A stretch of 64,000 bases of DNA, taken from assembly GCF_001510645.1 (NCBI RefSeq), contig NZ_LMVB01000001.1, forward strand, positions 1,073,854 through 1,137,853. Direction: 5' to 3'. The notes below the pieces were generated by a model. The model was not told where the DNA came from and did not search any database. It saw only the letters and a list, made by a program, of their open reading frames with translations. A program made the position numbers and the translations under genes. The stretch comes from Paenibacillus sp. FJAT-29882. Its GTDB lineage: Bacteria > Bacillota > Bacilli > Bacillales > DSM-1321. Positions 53,803-63,508 of the stretch are shown here, piece after piece (position 1 is the first letter of the stretch; each line of letters starts with the position of its first letter).

Positions 53803-55260
53803 ATTAATAAGAAATTTGCTTTTATGATCGTACTATTATTCAGTTTAACAACCTTGTTAGCTGCATGTGGTGGAGGTAAATCAGCTAATACGAGTGGAAG
53901 CGGTAAAGCCGATAAAAATAAACCGTATGAAATTATGTGGTACACGATTGGTACACCCCAAAAAGATGTTGATAAAGTAATGGAAGAAGTAAATAAATAC
54001 ACAAAAGAGAAAATTAACGCAACCGTTAAATTGAAACAAATCGACTGGGGTGATTATGATCAAAAAATGCAATTGATGATTTCTTCAGGTGAATCATTTG
54101 ATATTGCCTATACCGGTGGTGGAAACTATGTGTTAAATGCACAAAAAGGAGCATTTAAAGACCTAAATGAACTTCTTGATACACATGGAAAAGAATTAAA
54201 AGCAACACTTGATCCAGCGTTCATAGAAGGAGCTAAAATTGATGGAAAGCTTTATGGTATTCCTTCTAACAAAGAAGTTGGACAGCAAAGTGTGTACGTT
54301 TTTAATAAGAATTTAGTCGATAAATACAAAATGGATATTTCAAGCATTAGCTCGTTAGAAGATTTAGAACCGTTATTAAAAACGGTTAAAGAGAATGAGC
54401 CAGATTTTACACCGCTTGCCACTTTTAAACCGTATTTACCATTTGATTATATATTAGAAGATGAACTGCCGTTTGCGATTCCTTTAGAAGGAAATAAAAA
54501 TAAGGTAGTTAATATCTTTGAATCAGATATTATGATGGAAACGTTAAAAACAATGCACAAATTCTATAAAGCTGGTTATATAAAAGCCGATGCTGCAACA
54601 AGTACAGATCCATGGCCGTTAGAAGTACAAAACTGGTTCTTACGTAAAGAAATGTACCAGCCATATGCGGAACTAATCTGGTCTCGTTCAGCAGGTTATG
54701 ATGTAGCAGTTCAACCAATGCATGATCCGATTACATTTAACAACTCTGTAACAGGAGCTATCCAAGCTATCTCAGCAACTTCAAAAAATCCAGAGAAAGC
54801 TATGGAGTTCTTAAATCTATTAAATACAGATCCATATCTTCGTAACTTAATTGATCGTGGTATTGAAGGTGTGCATTACGAAGAGGATGCTAATGGTAAA
54901 ATTAATGATCTTCCAGCTCGTGTTGAAAGCTATAACATGCCAACGTACTCTCTAGGAAACCATTTCATTCTTAAGTTATATGAAAATGATCCTGAAGATA
55001 AATGGGAAGCGTTCAAAAAATTCAATGATGCTTCTGTAGAAGCACCAACCTTAGGTTTCTATTTTGATACGAATCCTGTTCGTACAGAAATCGCTGCAAT
55101 TTCAAACGTTGCAAGTGAATTTGCACCTGCTCTATTAACTGGTAGTGTTGATCCTGAGGTATATCTACCAAAAGCTAATAAGAAGTTTAAAGATGCAGGA
55201 TTAGATAAAGTACTTAAAGAAATTCAAAAACAATATGATGAGTGGAAGAAAAATAACTAA
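53803..55260 (+). CDS. Extracellular sugar-binding lipoprotein, ATT start
   Basis: This 485-residue solute-binding protein belongs to the large LipO-like receptors of LplB/YtcP importers. A lipobox LLAAC places the lipidated cysteine at residue 22. Binding-protein features are IMWYTIGTPQKDV, QMKLMISSGESFDIAYT-like sequence and a C-terminal helical lobe. The ATT at 53803 lies 7 bases after GGGAGG and restores the basic NKKF start a lipoprotein signal needs. The first ATG (53824) would give a signal peptide with no positive charge and sits 28 bases from the ribosome-binding site. It is predicted to bind released N-glycan oligosaccharide. Confidence 0.92.
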   Translation: MNKKFAFMIVLLFSLTTLLAACGGGKSANTSGSGKADKNKPYEIMWYTIGTPQKDVDKVMEEVNKYTKEKINATVKLKQIDWGDYDQKMQLMISSGESFDIAYTGGGNYVLNAQKGAFKDLNELLDTHGKELKATLDPAFIEGAKIDGKLYGIPSNKEVGQQSVYVFNKNLVDKYKMDISSISSLEDLEPLLKTVKENEPDFTPLATFKPYLPFDYILEDELPFAIPLEGNKNKVVNIFESDIMMETLKTMHKFYKAGYIKADAATSTDPWPLEVQNWFLRKEMYQPYAELIWSRSAGYDVAVQPMHDPITFNNSVTGAIQAISATSKNPEKAMEFLNLLNTDPYLRNLIDRGIEGVHYEEDANGKINDLPARVESYNMPTYSLGNHFILKLYENDPEDKWEAFKKFNDASVEAPTLGFYFDTNPVRTEIAAISNVASEFAPALLTGSVDPEVYLPKANKKFKDAGLDKVLKEIQKQYDEWKKNN

Positions 55261-55289
55261 AAGATTCCGTACAAATAACAAAGGGGACA

Positions 55290-55320
55290 AAGTCGGAAGC
55301 TTTATTTTCCGACTTGCTTT
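55290..55320 (+). terminator. Hairpin between the lipoprotein and GH1 genes
   Basis: AAGTCGGAA pairs with TTCCGACTT around CTTTATTT, followed by GCTTTCTTTT. It may be a partial terminator that makes the receptor more abundant than the downstream enzymes, as is common for binding-protein genes. Confidence 0.6.
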
Positions 55321-55346
55321 CTTTTAATGGAAGGCAGGTTATTAAA

Positions 55347-56753
55347 ATGAGTATAGATGTAGAAAAGAATAAATACATGTTTCCGAAAGACTTTTGGTGG
55401 GGATCTGCATCATCTGCAACACAGATGGAAGGTTTTTCAGGAGCCGAGGGAAAAGGAAAGAATATATGGGATTACTGGTATGAAACAGAGCCAAATCGTT
55501 TTTATCAGGGAATCGGACCTAATAACACTTCACTATTTTATACGAAATTTATTGACGATATTCAGCTCCTGAAAGAAACGGGACATAAAAGCTTTCGCTT
55601 TTCTATTTCATGGTCCCGCATGTTTCCAATGGGTCGTGGAGACATAAATCAGAAGGCGATTAATTTTTATAACACTGTTATTGACACTTTACTAGAAAAT
55701 GAGATTGAGCCTTTTGTGAATCTCTATCATTTTGATATGCCAATGGCTATGCAAGATGAGGGTGGTTGGGAAAGTCGCTCTGTAGTTGAGGCGTATGTGG
55801 AATATGCATCTACTTGTTTTGAGCATTTTGGAGATCGTGTAATGAAGTGGTTCACACATAATGAGCCAATCGTACCTGTAGAATGCGGCTATTTATATGG
55901 ACATCATTATCCAGCACTTTGTGATTTTGAAAAGGCTGTTCAAGTTGGATTCCATTCTGTATTAGCCTCAGCAAAAGCAATTAAGGTATACCATGATAAA
56001 GAGCTTGGAGGAAAAATAGGAATTATATTGAATGTTACTCCCTCCTATCCAAGGAGCAATCACCCTGCTGACTTAGATGCTGCAGAAAAAGCTGATTTGC
56101 TATTTAACCGTTCTTTTCTAGATCCATCAGTCAAAGGCACGTTTCCGGAAAAGTTAATTGACATGTTACGGGTAGAAAACTTTTTACCTAAGTATGAAGC
56201 AGAAGATTTGGACATAATCCGTGAAAATACCGTTGACCTATTAGGGATTAATTACTATCAACCGCGAAGAGTTAAGGCGAAGGAAAATATGCCAAATCCA
56301 AGTGCTCCATTTATGCCCGAGCGGTACTTTGATAATTATGATATGCCGGGGAAAAAGTTGAACCCATACAGAGGCTGGGAGATTTATGAAAAGGGTATTT
56401 ACGATATTCTAAAAAATATTCAAGAAAACTATGGAAATATTGAATGCTTCATTTCGGAAAACGGTATGGGAGTAGAATCAGAAGAACGCTTTAAGGATGC
56501 GAATGGAATGATTCAGGATGATTACCGAATTACCTTTTACGAGGATCATTTAAAGTGGGTACATAAAGCATTAAACGAAGGTGCAAATGTAAAAGGATTT
56601 CATGTATGGACCTTTACGGATAATTGGTCATGGCTAAACAGTTATAAAAATCGGTATGGTTTAATATCAGTCGACTTACAGAATGACTATAAGCGAACAA
56701 TTAAGAAAAGTGGTAAATGGTTCAAGAAGTTAGTGGATAACAATGGGTTTTGA
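55347..56753 (+). CDS. GH1 beta-glycosidase, possibly acting on phosphorylated disaccharide
   Basis: This 468-residue GH1 enzyme has the acid/base Glu173 in WFTHNEPIVP and the nucleophile Glu371 in FISENGMGVE; FWWGSASSATQMEG is the family start. In the aglycone loop it reads WSWLNSYKNRYG, with Ser428 and Tyr437 where 6-phospho-beta-glycosidases have Ser and Tyr, and a Lys one place earlier than usual. Simple beta-glucosidases carry a Glu at the Ser position. In this setting the likely substrate is Man-beta-1,4-GlcNAc or its 6-phosphate. The ATG at 55347 is chosen over the TTG at 55314. Confidence 0.88.
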   Translation: MSIDVEKNKYMFPKDFWWGSASSATQMEGFSGAEGKGKNIWDYWYETEPNRFYQGIGPNNTSLFYTKFIDDIQLLKETGHKSFRFSISWSRMFPMGRGDINQKAINFYNTVIDTLLENEIEPFVNLYHFDMPMAMQDEGGWESRSVVEAYVEYASTCFEHFGDRVMKWFTHNEPIVPVECGYLYGHHYPALCDFEKAVQVGFHSVLASAKAIKVYHDKELGGKIGIILNVTPSYPRSNHPADLDAAEKADLLFNRSFLDPSVKGTFPEKLIDMLRVENFLPKYEAEDLDIIRENTVDLLGINYYQPRRVKAKENMPNPSAPFMPERYFDNYDMPGKKLNPYRGWEIYEKGIYDILKNIQENYGNIECFISENGMGVESEERFKDANGMIQDDYRITFYEDHLKWVHKALNEGANVKGFHVWTFTDNWSWLNSYKNRYGLISVDLQNDYKRTIKKSGKWFKKLVDNNGF

Positions 56754-56768
56754 AATGAGGAGTATGTT

Positions 56769-57674
56769 ATGAAAAAGTATCTAGTCTATGACGTTGGTGG
56801 AACATCAGTAAAATATTCAGTTATGGATGAACATGCTAATGTTTTAGAGAGCTCTTCAAGCCCCACGCCTCCCCAAGGAGACGGACAAATATATAAATTT
56901 ATCATTGATACGACGAAAAAGTATAAAAATAAATGGGATCTTAGCGGAGTTGCGTTAAGTGTACCAGCTGCAGTTGATGTAAAGACCGGTTATGTTCATT
57001 ATGCTGGTCAAGTAACTGATTTTATCGGAAGAAGTCTTAAGGAAGAACTAGTTGATATAGGCTTACCCATTGAGTTAGAAAATGATGCAAATTGTGCAAC
57101 TTTAGCCGAAAAGTGGAAAGGAAATGCGCAAGAATGTAATAGTTTCATATGTATGACAATAGGAACTGGCATAGGTGGAGGAATATTCCTAGACGGAAAA
57201 TTGAGACGTGGAAGAATGGGGATGGCTGGAGAAGTTGGACTCATGATCATGAGTCCAACCCAATCATTAGATACTCTTGTTGAAACGAGTACGTTTAGTA
57301 GATTAGGATCCACTTGGAATTTACTAAATCGAGTATGTCTTAAAACAGGTGAAAAGCTGACTGGTGAAGAATTAATCGATCGCTATAATAAAAAAGACCA
57401 TAGTGTACAAGAAGAAGTAGAAGCATTTTTTGATGCAATAGCAATAGGAACTGCTAATTTAATCCATACATTGGCACCTGAAAAGGTTTTGTATGGGGGC
57501 GGAATCAGTGAACAATCAGGATTCACAAATCATATCAACAAACGTCTAAAGAAAATTCGTCCGGAAATCGTTGAAATTACTGAGATTGATGTATGTAAAT
57601 TTAGAAATCTTGCAGGGCAAGTTGGTGCCTTGTATAATTTTCTGAATATTCAGAAATATGATGTGAAGCAATGA
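56769..57674 (+). CDS. ROK-family kinase without zinc motif
   Basis: This 301-residue ROK protein keeps the nucleotide start VYDVGGTSVKYSVM, the active-site END motif ELENDANCATLAEKW and IGTGIGGGIFLDG. It has no CxCGxxGCxE cluster: after GEVGL comes MIMSPTQSLDTLVET. ROK kinases lacking the cluster include BglK-type beta-glucoside kinases that phosphorylate intact disaccharides. Placed right after a GH1 gene with phosphate-site features, it may phosphorylate the core disaccharide before cleavage. It follows GH1 after 15 bases with a GAGGAG site. Confidence 0.85.
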   Translation: MKKYLVYDVGGTSVKYSVMDEHANVLESSSSPTPPQGDGQIYKFIIDTTKKYKNKWDLSGVALSVPAAVDVKTGYVHYAGQVTDFIGRSLKEELVDIGLPIELENDANCATLAEKWKGNAQECNSFICMTIGTGIGGGIFLDGKLRRGRMGMAGEVGLMIMSPTQSLDTLVETSTFSRLGSTWNLLNRVCLKTGEKLTGEELIDRYNKKDHSVQEEVEAFFDAIAIGTANLIHTLAPEKVLYGGGISEQSGFTNHINKRLKKIRPEIVEITEIDVCKFRNLAGQVGALYNFLNIQKYDVKQ

Positions 57675-57838
57675 AAGTTTCTATAGGAATCATCTATTAC
57701 TTTATATAGTGATAGGTTTATAGATCGGTAGAATTTTATATAAGAAAGATCATTCGTGCACACATACACTTCCATTTTTTACCAAAAATGCATGGAATTG
57801 TATTTAAAAACAATTAGATAATGAAGGAAGTGGCTTAA

Positions 57839-58786
57839 TTGAAGCAACCTATTTTTTTAATTCCAGTATTTCAAGAAAGAATTTGGGGTGGAAAAAAGCT
57901 TAAAACAGAATTTCAATATGATATCGAATCTGAATTGACTGGAGAGTGCTGGGCAGTCTCCGCACATCCTAATGGTCAAAGCACAGTAAGTGATGGATCT
58001 TATAAAGGGAAGTCACTTAGTAAACTTTGGTCGGAAAATCGAGAATTATTCGGGAGTCTTAAGGGTGAAGTATTTCCGTTACTAACCAAGATTTTAGATG
58101 CAAATAATGACCTTTCTATTCAAGTGCATCCTAATGATGAATATGCCAATAAAAATGAAAGTGGAGAACTAGGTAAAACGGAATGTTGGTATGTAATTAA
58201 CTGTGAAGAAAATGCTGAAATAATCTTTGGGCATAGAGCGAATTCAACAGAGCAGTTTGTTGAATTGATTAATAACGGAGAATGGGATAGCCTACTGCGT
58301 CGTGTGAAAGTAAAACCAGGTGATTTCTTCTATGTACCAAGTGGCACAATCCATGCATTATGCTCAGGCGTTCTTATTTTAGAGACGCAGCAGAGCTCAG
58401 ACACAACATACCGTGTATATGACTATGAGCGTGTTGACAAACAAGGTAACAAGAGAGACTTACATATTAATAAGTCAATTGATGTCACAACTATCCCACA
58501 TCGTGATATATCTGTCAAACCTACTACAGAAGAAATCGCTGGCGGTTCAATTACAACATTCGTTCAGAGTGAGTATTTCTCTGTCTACAAATGGGAGATT
58601 GAGAGTGCAGCTAGTTTTACACAAGATAAACCCTTTTTAATAGGCAGCGTTATAAGTGGATCGGGTGCAATCATGACAGAAGACGGTAGCTATTCATTCG
58701 AAAAGGGTAGTCATTTTATCTTACCAAATGGCTTAGGGAAATTCCACATAAAAGGATCAGCGGAAATGATTATTTCTCATCCGTAA
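57839..58786 (+). CDS. manA: Mannose-6-phosphate isomerase
   Basis: This 315-residue zinc enzyme interconverts mannose-6-phosphate and fructose-6-phosphate. The zinc ligands are in LSIQVHPNDEYAN, in the glutamate of GKTECWYV and in the histidine of PSGTIHALC; PVFQERIWGGKKL is the family N-terminus. The TTG start at 57839 has AAGGAAG upstream. A 164-base AT-rich gap separates it from the ROK gene. It supplies the route from released mannose to glycolysis and closes the island. Confidence 0.95.
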   Translation: MKQPIFLIPVFQERIWGGKKLKTEFQYDIESELTGECWAVSAHPNGQSTVSDGSYKGKSLSKLWSENRELFGSLKGEVFPLLTKILDANNDLSIQVHPNDEYANKNESGELGKTECWYVINCEENAEIIFGHRANSTEQFVELINNGEWDSLLRRVKVKPGDFFYVPSGTIHALCSGVLILETQQSSDTTYRVYDYERVDKQGNKRDLHINKSIDVTTIPHRDISVKPTTEEIAGGSITTFVQSEYFSVYKWEIESAASFTQDKPFLIGSVISGSGAIMTEDGSYSFEKGSHFILPNGLGKFHIKGSAEMIISHP

Positions 58787-58874
58787 AGTGCTTATATCCC
58801 TTTTTCGATTTCTTTGCGAGCATGAACTATCTAAATCAAAAAGTAGGCAATTTAAATATTGACTAATATCTTCA

Positions 58875-59085
58875 ATGCTAGTTCCGAGAGGTAATTTCTT
58901 TAGGGAAAACATTGACTCCGTTGATGAAGGTAGAAGAACACCATTAACTCACTCGGCTTTCCGGATTGTACGAAATCATATTGATTTTATTAGACAACGG
59001 AGCTAATGTTAATGCTAGAGATGACTTTGGATATTTCTACTTACATAATGGAGCAAAACTACCGAGTGATATTGTTCAGTTATAA
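58875..59085 (+). pseudogene. Remnant of an ankyrin-repeat gene
   Basis: One frame from ATG at 58875 reads EGRRTPLTHSAFRIVRNHID and stops at about 59006. A second frame starting near 58981 continues LILLDNGANVNARDDFGY to a stop at 59085. Together they spell a typical ankyrin unit (GRTPLTHSAF...HID, then LLDNGANVNARDD) broken by a frameshift and missing its other repeats. The bases from 58787 to 58874 show nothing recognisable. Confidence 0.6.
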
Positions 59086-59094
59086 ACATATTTT

Positions 59095-59135
59095 AAGACC
59101 TTGATTGGTATAACGCCTTTCAAGGTCTTATTTAT
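59095..59135 (+). terminator. Hairpin after the ankyrin remnant
   Basis: AAGACCTTGA (59095-59104) pairs with TCAAGGTCTT (59120-59129) around TTGGTATAACGCCTT, followed by ATTTATT. Confidence 0.75.
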
Positions 59136-59448
59136 TATAGCGTGGCTGGAGTTTTAGAATAAATCGGTTTTTATTTAGAGAATAGAGATAACACTCAAAA
59201 GCTCAATATAATATGAAAAGAGTGAAGACTAAATTAATTGAAATAGATCAATTTTGAATAAATATAGGGCTTTTTGTGTAAAAGTTTAGAACTGTGTAAT
59301 TCAGTTATGATTCTTAATCAACGTATTCTTTTCCTAAGATAGATATGTTAGAATGTTATTATTATTCAGTTATCTTTGAAGGGAGGTAGCTTTCTTAATC
59401 GTATACAGGGGAAATAGTGACACTTGGGATCGTTAAGAAAGCGATTAC
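59136..59448 (+). other. Region upstream of mutA
   Basis: This 313-base AT-rich stretch contains no gene and should hold the mutAB promoter. A GGGAGGT at 59381-59387 looks like a ribosome-binding site but has no usable start codon at the right distance; the mutA ATG is 61 bases further on. Confidence 0.4.
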
Positions 59449-61323
59449 ATGAAATTACTGGACGTAAAAGAGTTAACCTTCCCTCGGCCTTTGTATGAGG
59501 AGTGGAAGGCAGTCGTTGAATCCAGTTTAAAAGGGAAAAGTGTCGAAAGTCTAAAAACGAATACATATGAAGGAATCCAATTAAACCCACTTTATACAGA
59601 TGATATGCTGTCAAGTGAGTATCCTGGTTTATTTCCATATACTCGGGGGATCTACCCAGCAGGTTATTTAGAGCAGCCATGGCTTATTGTACAACCAATC
59701 ACAGGCAAGAATGCCGTTGATGCGAATAAAAAAATGAAGGCTGCATTAAAACGTGGCCAAAATGTTTTAACGTATACACCAGATTTATTTAATGAAGAAA
59801 GTAATATCGGTTCTTTGTTTGAAGGGCTGGCCCTGGATGCGTTACCATTGTTTATCGATACGAAAGGTTTGCAAAGTAAAGTTCTTAAAGGATTAATCAA
59901 TGCCTGTAAAAAACAAGGCGTGACCTCGAGGGGAGTTTGTGCAGAAGACCCAATTTCAGAATGGGCACAAGCAGGGAAGATTCCTTCCCAAACAAATGCT
60001 TTTTTTTCTCAATGGTTTAAAGAAATCAAACAATATCAAGAAAAGTCCGCTCAAATGAAAACAGTTTTGATTAAGACCCCTGTTTTTCATAACGCTGGCG
60101 CTAATGCGGTTCAAGAGATTGCGATTGGCTTATCGATTGCAGCTTATTATATTGAAGAAGCCCAAAAGCAGGGATTGGCAGTTCAAGATTTTGTGGAAAA
60201 AATTGTCTTTTCTTTTGCGTTGGACTCAACCTATTTTATGGGGATTGCCAAGCTTCGGGCTGCTCGTAGACTTTGGGCTGGGATGGCAGAGGCATATGGG
60301 GCCAATTGTAAAAGTTTTAAGATGAACATCCATGCTGTTACTTCACGAGTTACAGAAACGAAGTATGACGAGCATGTGAATTTGTTACGCACAGCTAATC
60401 AAGCTTTTGCTGCCACGATTGGAGGCATTCAATATTTAGAGATACACCCGTTTTCACACGCATCAGGAAGAGAAGATCCATTGGCGGATCGAATAGCTCG
60501 TAATATGCATGTCATTTTAAGTGAAGAATCTCAATTAGCGAGTGTGGTAGATCCAGCAGGCGGATCGTTTTATGTCGAGCAGCTGACGAATGAATTAGCT
60601 AAAAAGGCATGGACTGCTTTTCTGGAACTGGATGAAGCGGGGGGGATTCTTGCTTCATTGAAAGCAGGAAGGATTCAAGAACAAATCGAAGCCGTTTATA
60701 AAGAAAAAGAGCGAAATGTAGCCCTAAGAAAAGATAGCATGATCGGTACCAATGTTTATCCCAATCCAGCGGATATGTTGAAGCAATCAGAAAGTACGGT
60801 AATGAATTCATATCTAACAATACGTGATCCGATTCCGATTCCTCCCGTATCATTGTGTCGTCTGGCAGAGCCATTTGAACGGATAAGAACCCGCAGTGAA
60901 GCTTATAAAAATAATATAGGTACTAGTCTAAAAATTGGCTTACTTAATCTTAGTGAAATGAAATCTTATAAATTGCGGGCTGATTTCATCAAAGGCATGC
61001 TCGCAACAGGTGGGATAGAAACACGGGATAGTCAAGGACTCGTAGTAGAACAAGATGCGATTCAATTTGTTGAACAAAGTGGGATCCGTGTATTTTGTTT
61101 GTGTGGTAGCAATGATGATTATGAGCTGTATGCTGGAAAAATAGTTACAGAAATCAAACGAAAACATCCTGACACGATTCTTTACATAGCTGGCCAGCAA
61201 CCTTCTGAAATAAGCGAACGATTAAAAAGTGAAGGTGTGAAGGATTTTATTACAGTGGAAACGAATGTTCTGGAAATATTAGCGCAGCTTCAATTGGAGT
61301 TGGGGGTAATAAAACATGATTAA
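59449..61323 (+). CDS. mutA: Methylmalonyl-CoA mutase small subunit
   Basis: The small (beta) subunit has 624 residues. It aligns with the large subunit over the barrel domain ([58 protein letters not shown]) but the C-terminal B12-type domain lacks the DxHxxG cobalamin motif, as normal for this non-catalytic subunit. The ATG at 59449 has only a weak ribosome-binding site, and a stop lies just upstream in frame. It overlaps mutB by 8 bases. Confidence 0.93.
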   Translation: MKLLDVKELTFPRPLYEEWKAVVESSLKGKSVESLKTNTYEGIQLNPLYTDDMLSSEYPGLFPYTRGIYPAGYLEQPWLIVQPITGKNAVDANKKMKAALKRGQNVLTYTPDLFNEESNIGSLFEGLALDALPLFIDTKGLQSKVLKGLINACKKQGVTSRGVCAEDPISEWAQAGKIPSQTNAFFSQWFKEIKQYQEKSAQMKTVLIKTPVFHNAGANAVQEIAIGLSIAAYYIEEAQKQGLAVQDFVEKIVFSFALDSTYFMGIAKLRAARRLWAGMAEAYGANCKSFKMNIHAVTSRVTETKYDEHVNLLRTANQAFAATIGGIQYLEIHPFSHASGREDPLADRIARNMHVILSEESQLASVVDPAGGSFYVEQLTNELAKKAWTAFLELDEAGGILASLKAGRIQEQIEAVYKEKERNVALRKDSMIGTNVYPNPADMLKQSESTVMNSYLTIRDPIPIPPVSLCRLAEPFERIRTRSEAYKNNIGTSLKIGLLNLSEMKSYKLRADFIKGMLATGGIETRDSQGLVVEQDAIQFVEQSGIRVFCLCGSNDDYELYAGKIVTEIKRKHPDTILYIAGQQPSEISERLKSEGVKDFITVETNVLEILAQLQLELGVIKHD

Positions 61324-63508
61324 GCCTAACTTTCATCAAATCAATCCTGCAAAAGCTAAAAAGGTAGGAACGGAAGACGCCTGGAAAGTAAAAGCATCTG
61401 CTGTTGTTCAGCAATCCATCGATGATTTGCTTTTTGAAACAAATGAAGGGATTATGACTCGCCTGCTTTATACACAAAATGATTGCGAAAATCTTGAACA
61501 TATGAAAAGTCTACCTGGGTTGGCTCCATACACGAGAGGACCTTATCCATCAATGTATGTGAATCGTCCTTGGACAGTACGGCAATATGCAGGGTTTTCA
61601 ACAGCTGAGGAATCTAATGCCTTCTATCGGCGCAACTTGGCAATGGGACAAAAAGGGCTGTCGGTAGCATTTGATCTGGCGACCCATCGAGGCTACGACT
61701 CTGACCATCCTAGGGTTGTCGGTGATGTAGGGAAAGCTGGCGTTGCCATTGACTCTATTCTTGATATGAAACAACTCTTCGAAGGAATCCCCCTTGATCA
61801 AATGTCGGTATCAATGACGATGAATGGTGCGGTCTTACCAATTATGGCGTTTTATATTGTCACCGCAGAAGAACAAGGTGTAACACAGGATAAACTTTCT
61901 GGCACGATCCAAAATGATATTTTAAAAGAATACATGGTCCGAAACACATATATTTATCCGCCTGACATGTCGATGAAAATTATCGCAGACATCTTTGAGT
62001 ACACGTCCAAATATATGCCAAAGTTCAACAGTATTAGTATCTCAGGCTATCATATGCAAGAGGCAGGTGCACCAGCTGATATTGAGCTTGCCTATACGCT
62101 TGCTGATGGTCTTGAATATGTTCGTACAGGGTTAGAAGCGGGCATTGATGTTGATAAGTTTGCGCCAAGATTGTCCTTTTTCTGGGCAATTGGTATGAAT
62201 TATTTTATGGAAATTGCCAAAATGAGAGCGGCGCGTTTTATATGGGCAAAATTAATGAAGCAGTTTGAACCGAAGAATGCTAAAGCAATGGCTCTACGAA
62301 CACATTCCCAAACTTCAGGCTGGAGTTTATCTGAACAAGACCCCTTTAATAATGTTGTTCGTACATTGCTCGAAGCACATGCAGCTGCACTGGGACACAC
62401 TCAATCCTTGCATACAAACGCATTGGATGAAGCGATTGCACTACCTACCGACTTTTCCGCAAGAATTGCTAGAAATACACAATTATATTTGCAAGAAGAG
62501 ACTGGCATAACTAATGTAATTGATCCGTGGGCAGGTTCTTTTTATGTGGAAGCACTGACAAATGAATTAATTAACCGCGCCTGGGAGCATATTGATGAGA
62601 TTGAAAATCTCGGTGGGATGGCAAAAGCAATTGAAACAGGACTTCCTAAAATGAGAATTGAAGAAGCGGCTGCAAAACGCCAAGCTAAAATCGATTCTAA
62701 GGCAGAGACAATTGTCGGTGTGAATAAATACAGGCTAGAAAAAGAAGATCCGATTGAAATTCTTGAGATTGATAATACTCTGGTAAGAGAAAGCCAGTTA
62801 AGAAAGTTAAAAGACGTAAGAGAAGCACGTGACCAAGTAAAAGTTGAGGAAGCGCTTCGTACTCTTACGGAAGCGGCTAAAGACGGCGAGGGAAATTTAC
62901 TCGAGCTTGCGGTTTGTGCGGCGAGAGTCAGAGCAACACTTGGTGAGATCTCGGATGCAATCGAAGAAGCGAGTGGTCGCCATAAAGCGATGATACGTTC
63001 GATAAGCGGTGTGTACAGTTCTTTTTATTCTGAAGCAGCTGAAATTATCGAGGTAAAGGCTATGACGGACGAATTTCTTGAAAATGAAGGAAGAAGACCA
63101 CGCTTACTTATGGCGAAAATGGGTCAGGACGGTCATGACCGCGGCGCTAAAGTGGTTTCTACCGCATTTGCCGATTTAGGCTATGATGTCGATATTGGTC
63201 CGTTATTTCAAACACCTGAAGAAACGGCCTTACAGGCAGTCGAGAATGATGTGCATGCAATCGGGATGAGTTCCCTTGCAGCGGGACATAAAACACTACT
63301 TCCTCAGCTTGTGGCGGAATTAAAGAAGCTTGGCAGAGATGATATAGTTATCATTGTTGGCGGAGTCATCCCAGCGCAGGATTATGAATTTTTGCTTACT
63401 AATGGCGCTTCTGCTATTTTCGGACCGGGTACAGTCATTCCTCAGTCAGCAAAAATCGTGCTTCAAGAAATTTACCGTCGCCTTGGTTATGAGGAAGTGG
63501 CTGAATAA
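61316..63508 (+). CDS. mutB: Methylmalonyl-CoA mutase large subunit
   Basis: The catalytic subunit (730 residues) rearranges methylmalonyl-CoA to succinyl-CoA with adenosylcobalamin. The N-terminal substrate barrel contains [22 protein letters not shown] and [19 protein letters not shown]; the C-terminal cobalamin domain has [14 protein letters not shown] with the axial histidine and [12 protein letters not shown]. The length is standard. It completes breakdown of valine and isoleucine carbon begun by the bkd genes 20 kb upstream. Confidence 0.96.
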   Translation: MIKPNFHQINPAKAKKVGTEDAWKVKASAVVQQSIDDLLFETNEGIMTRLLYTQNDCENLEHMKSLPGLAPYTRGPYPSMYVNRPWTVRQYAGFSTAEESNAFYRRNLAMGQKGLSVAFDLATHRGYDSDHPRVVGDVGKAGVAIDSILDMKQLFEGIPLDQMSVSMTMNGAVLPIMAFYIVTAEEQGVTQDKLSGTIQNDILKEYMVRNTYIYPPDMSMKIIADIFEYTSKYMPKFNSISISGYHMQEAGAPADIELAYTLADGLEYVRTGLEAGIDVDKFAPRLSFFWAIGMNYFMEIAKMRAARFIWAKLMKQFEPKNAKAMALRTHSQTSGWSLSEQDPFNNVVRTLLEAHAAALGHTQSLHTNALDEAIALPTDFSARIARNTQLYLQEETGITNVIDPWAGSFYVEALTNELINRAWEHIDEIENLGGMAKAIETGLPKMRIEEAAAKRQAKIDSKAETIVGVNKYRLEKEDPIEILEIDNTLVRESQLRKLKDVREARDQVKVEEALRTLTEAAKDGEGNLLELAVCAARVRATLGEISDAIEEASGRHKAMIRSISGVYSSFYSEAAEIIEVKAMTDEFLENEGRRPRLLMAKMGQDGHDRGAKVVSTAFADLGYDVDIGPLFQTPEETALQAVENDVHAIGMSSLAAGHKTLLPQLVAELKKLGRDDIVIIVGGVIPAQDYEFLLTNGASAIFGPGTVIPQSAKIVLQEIYRRLGYEEVAE

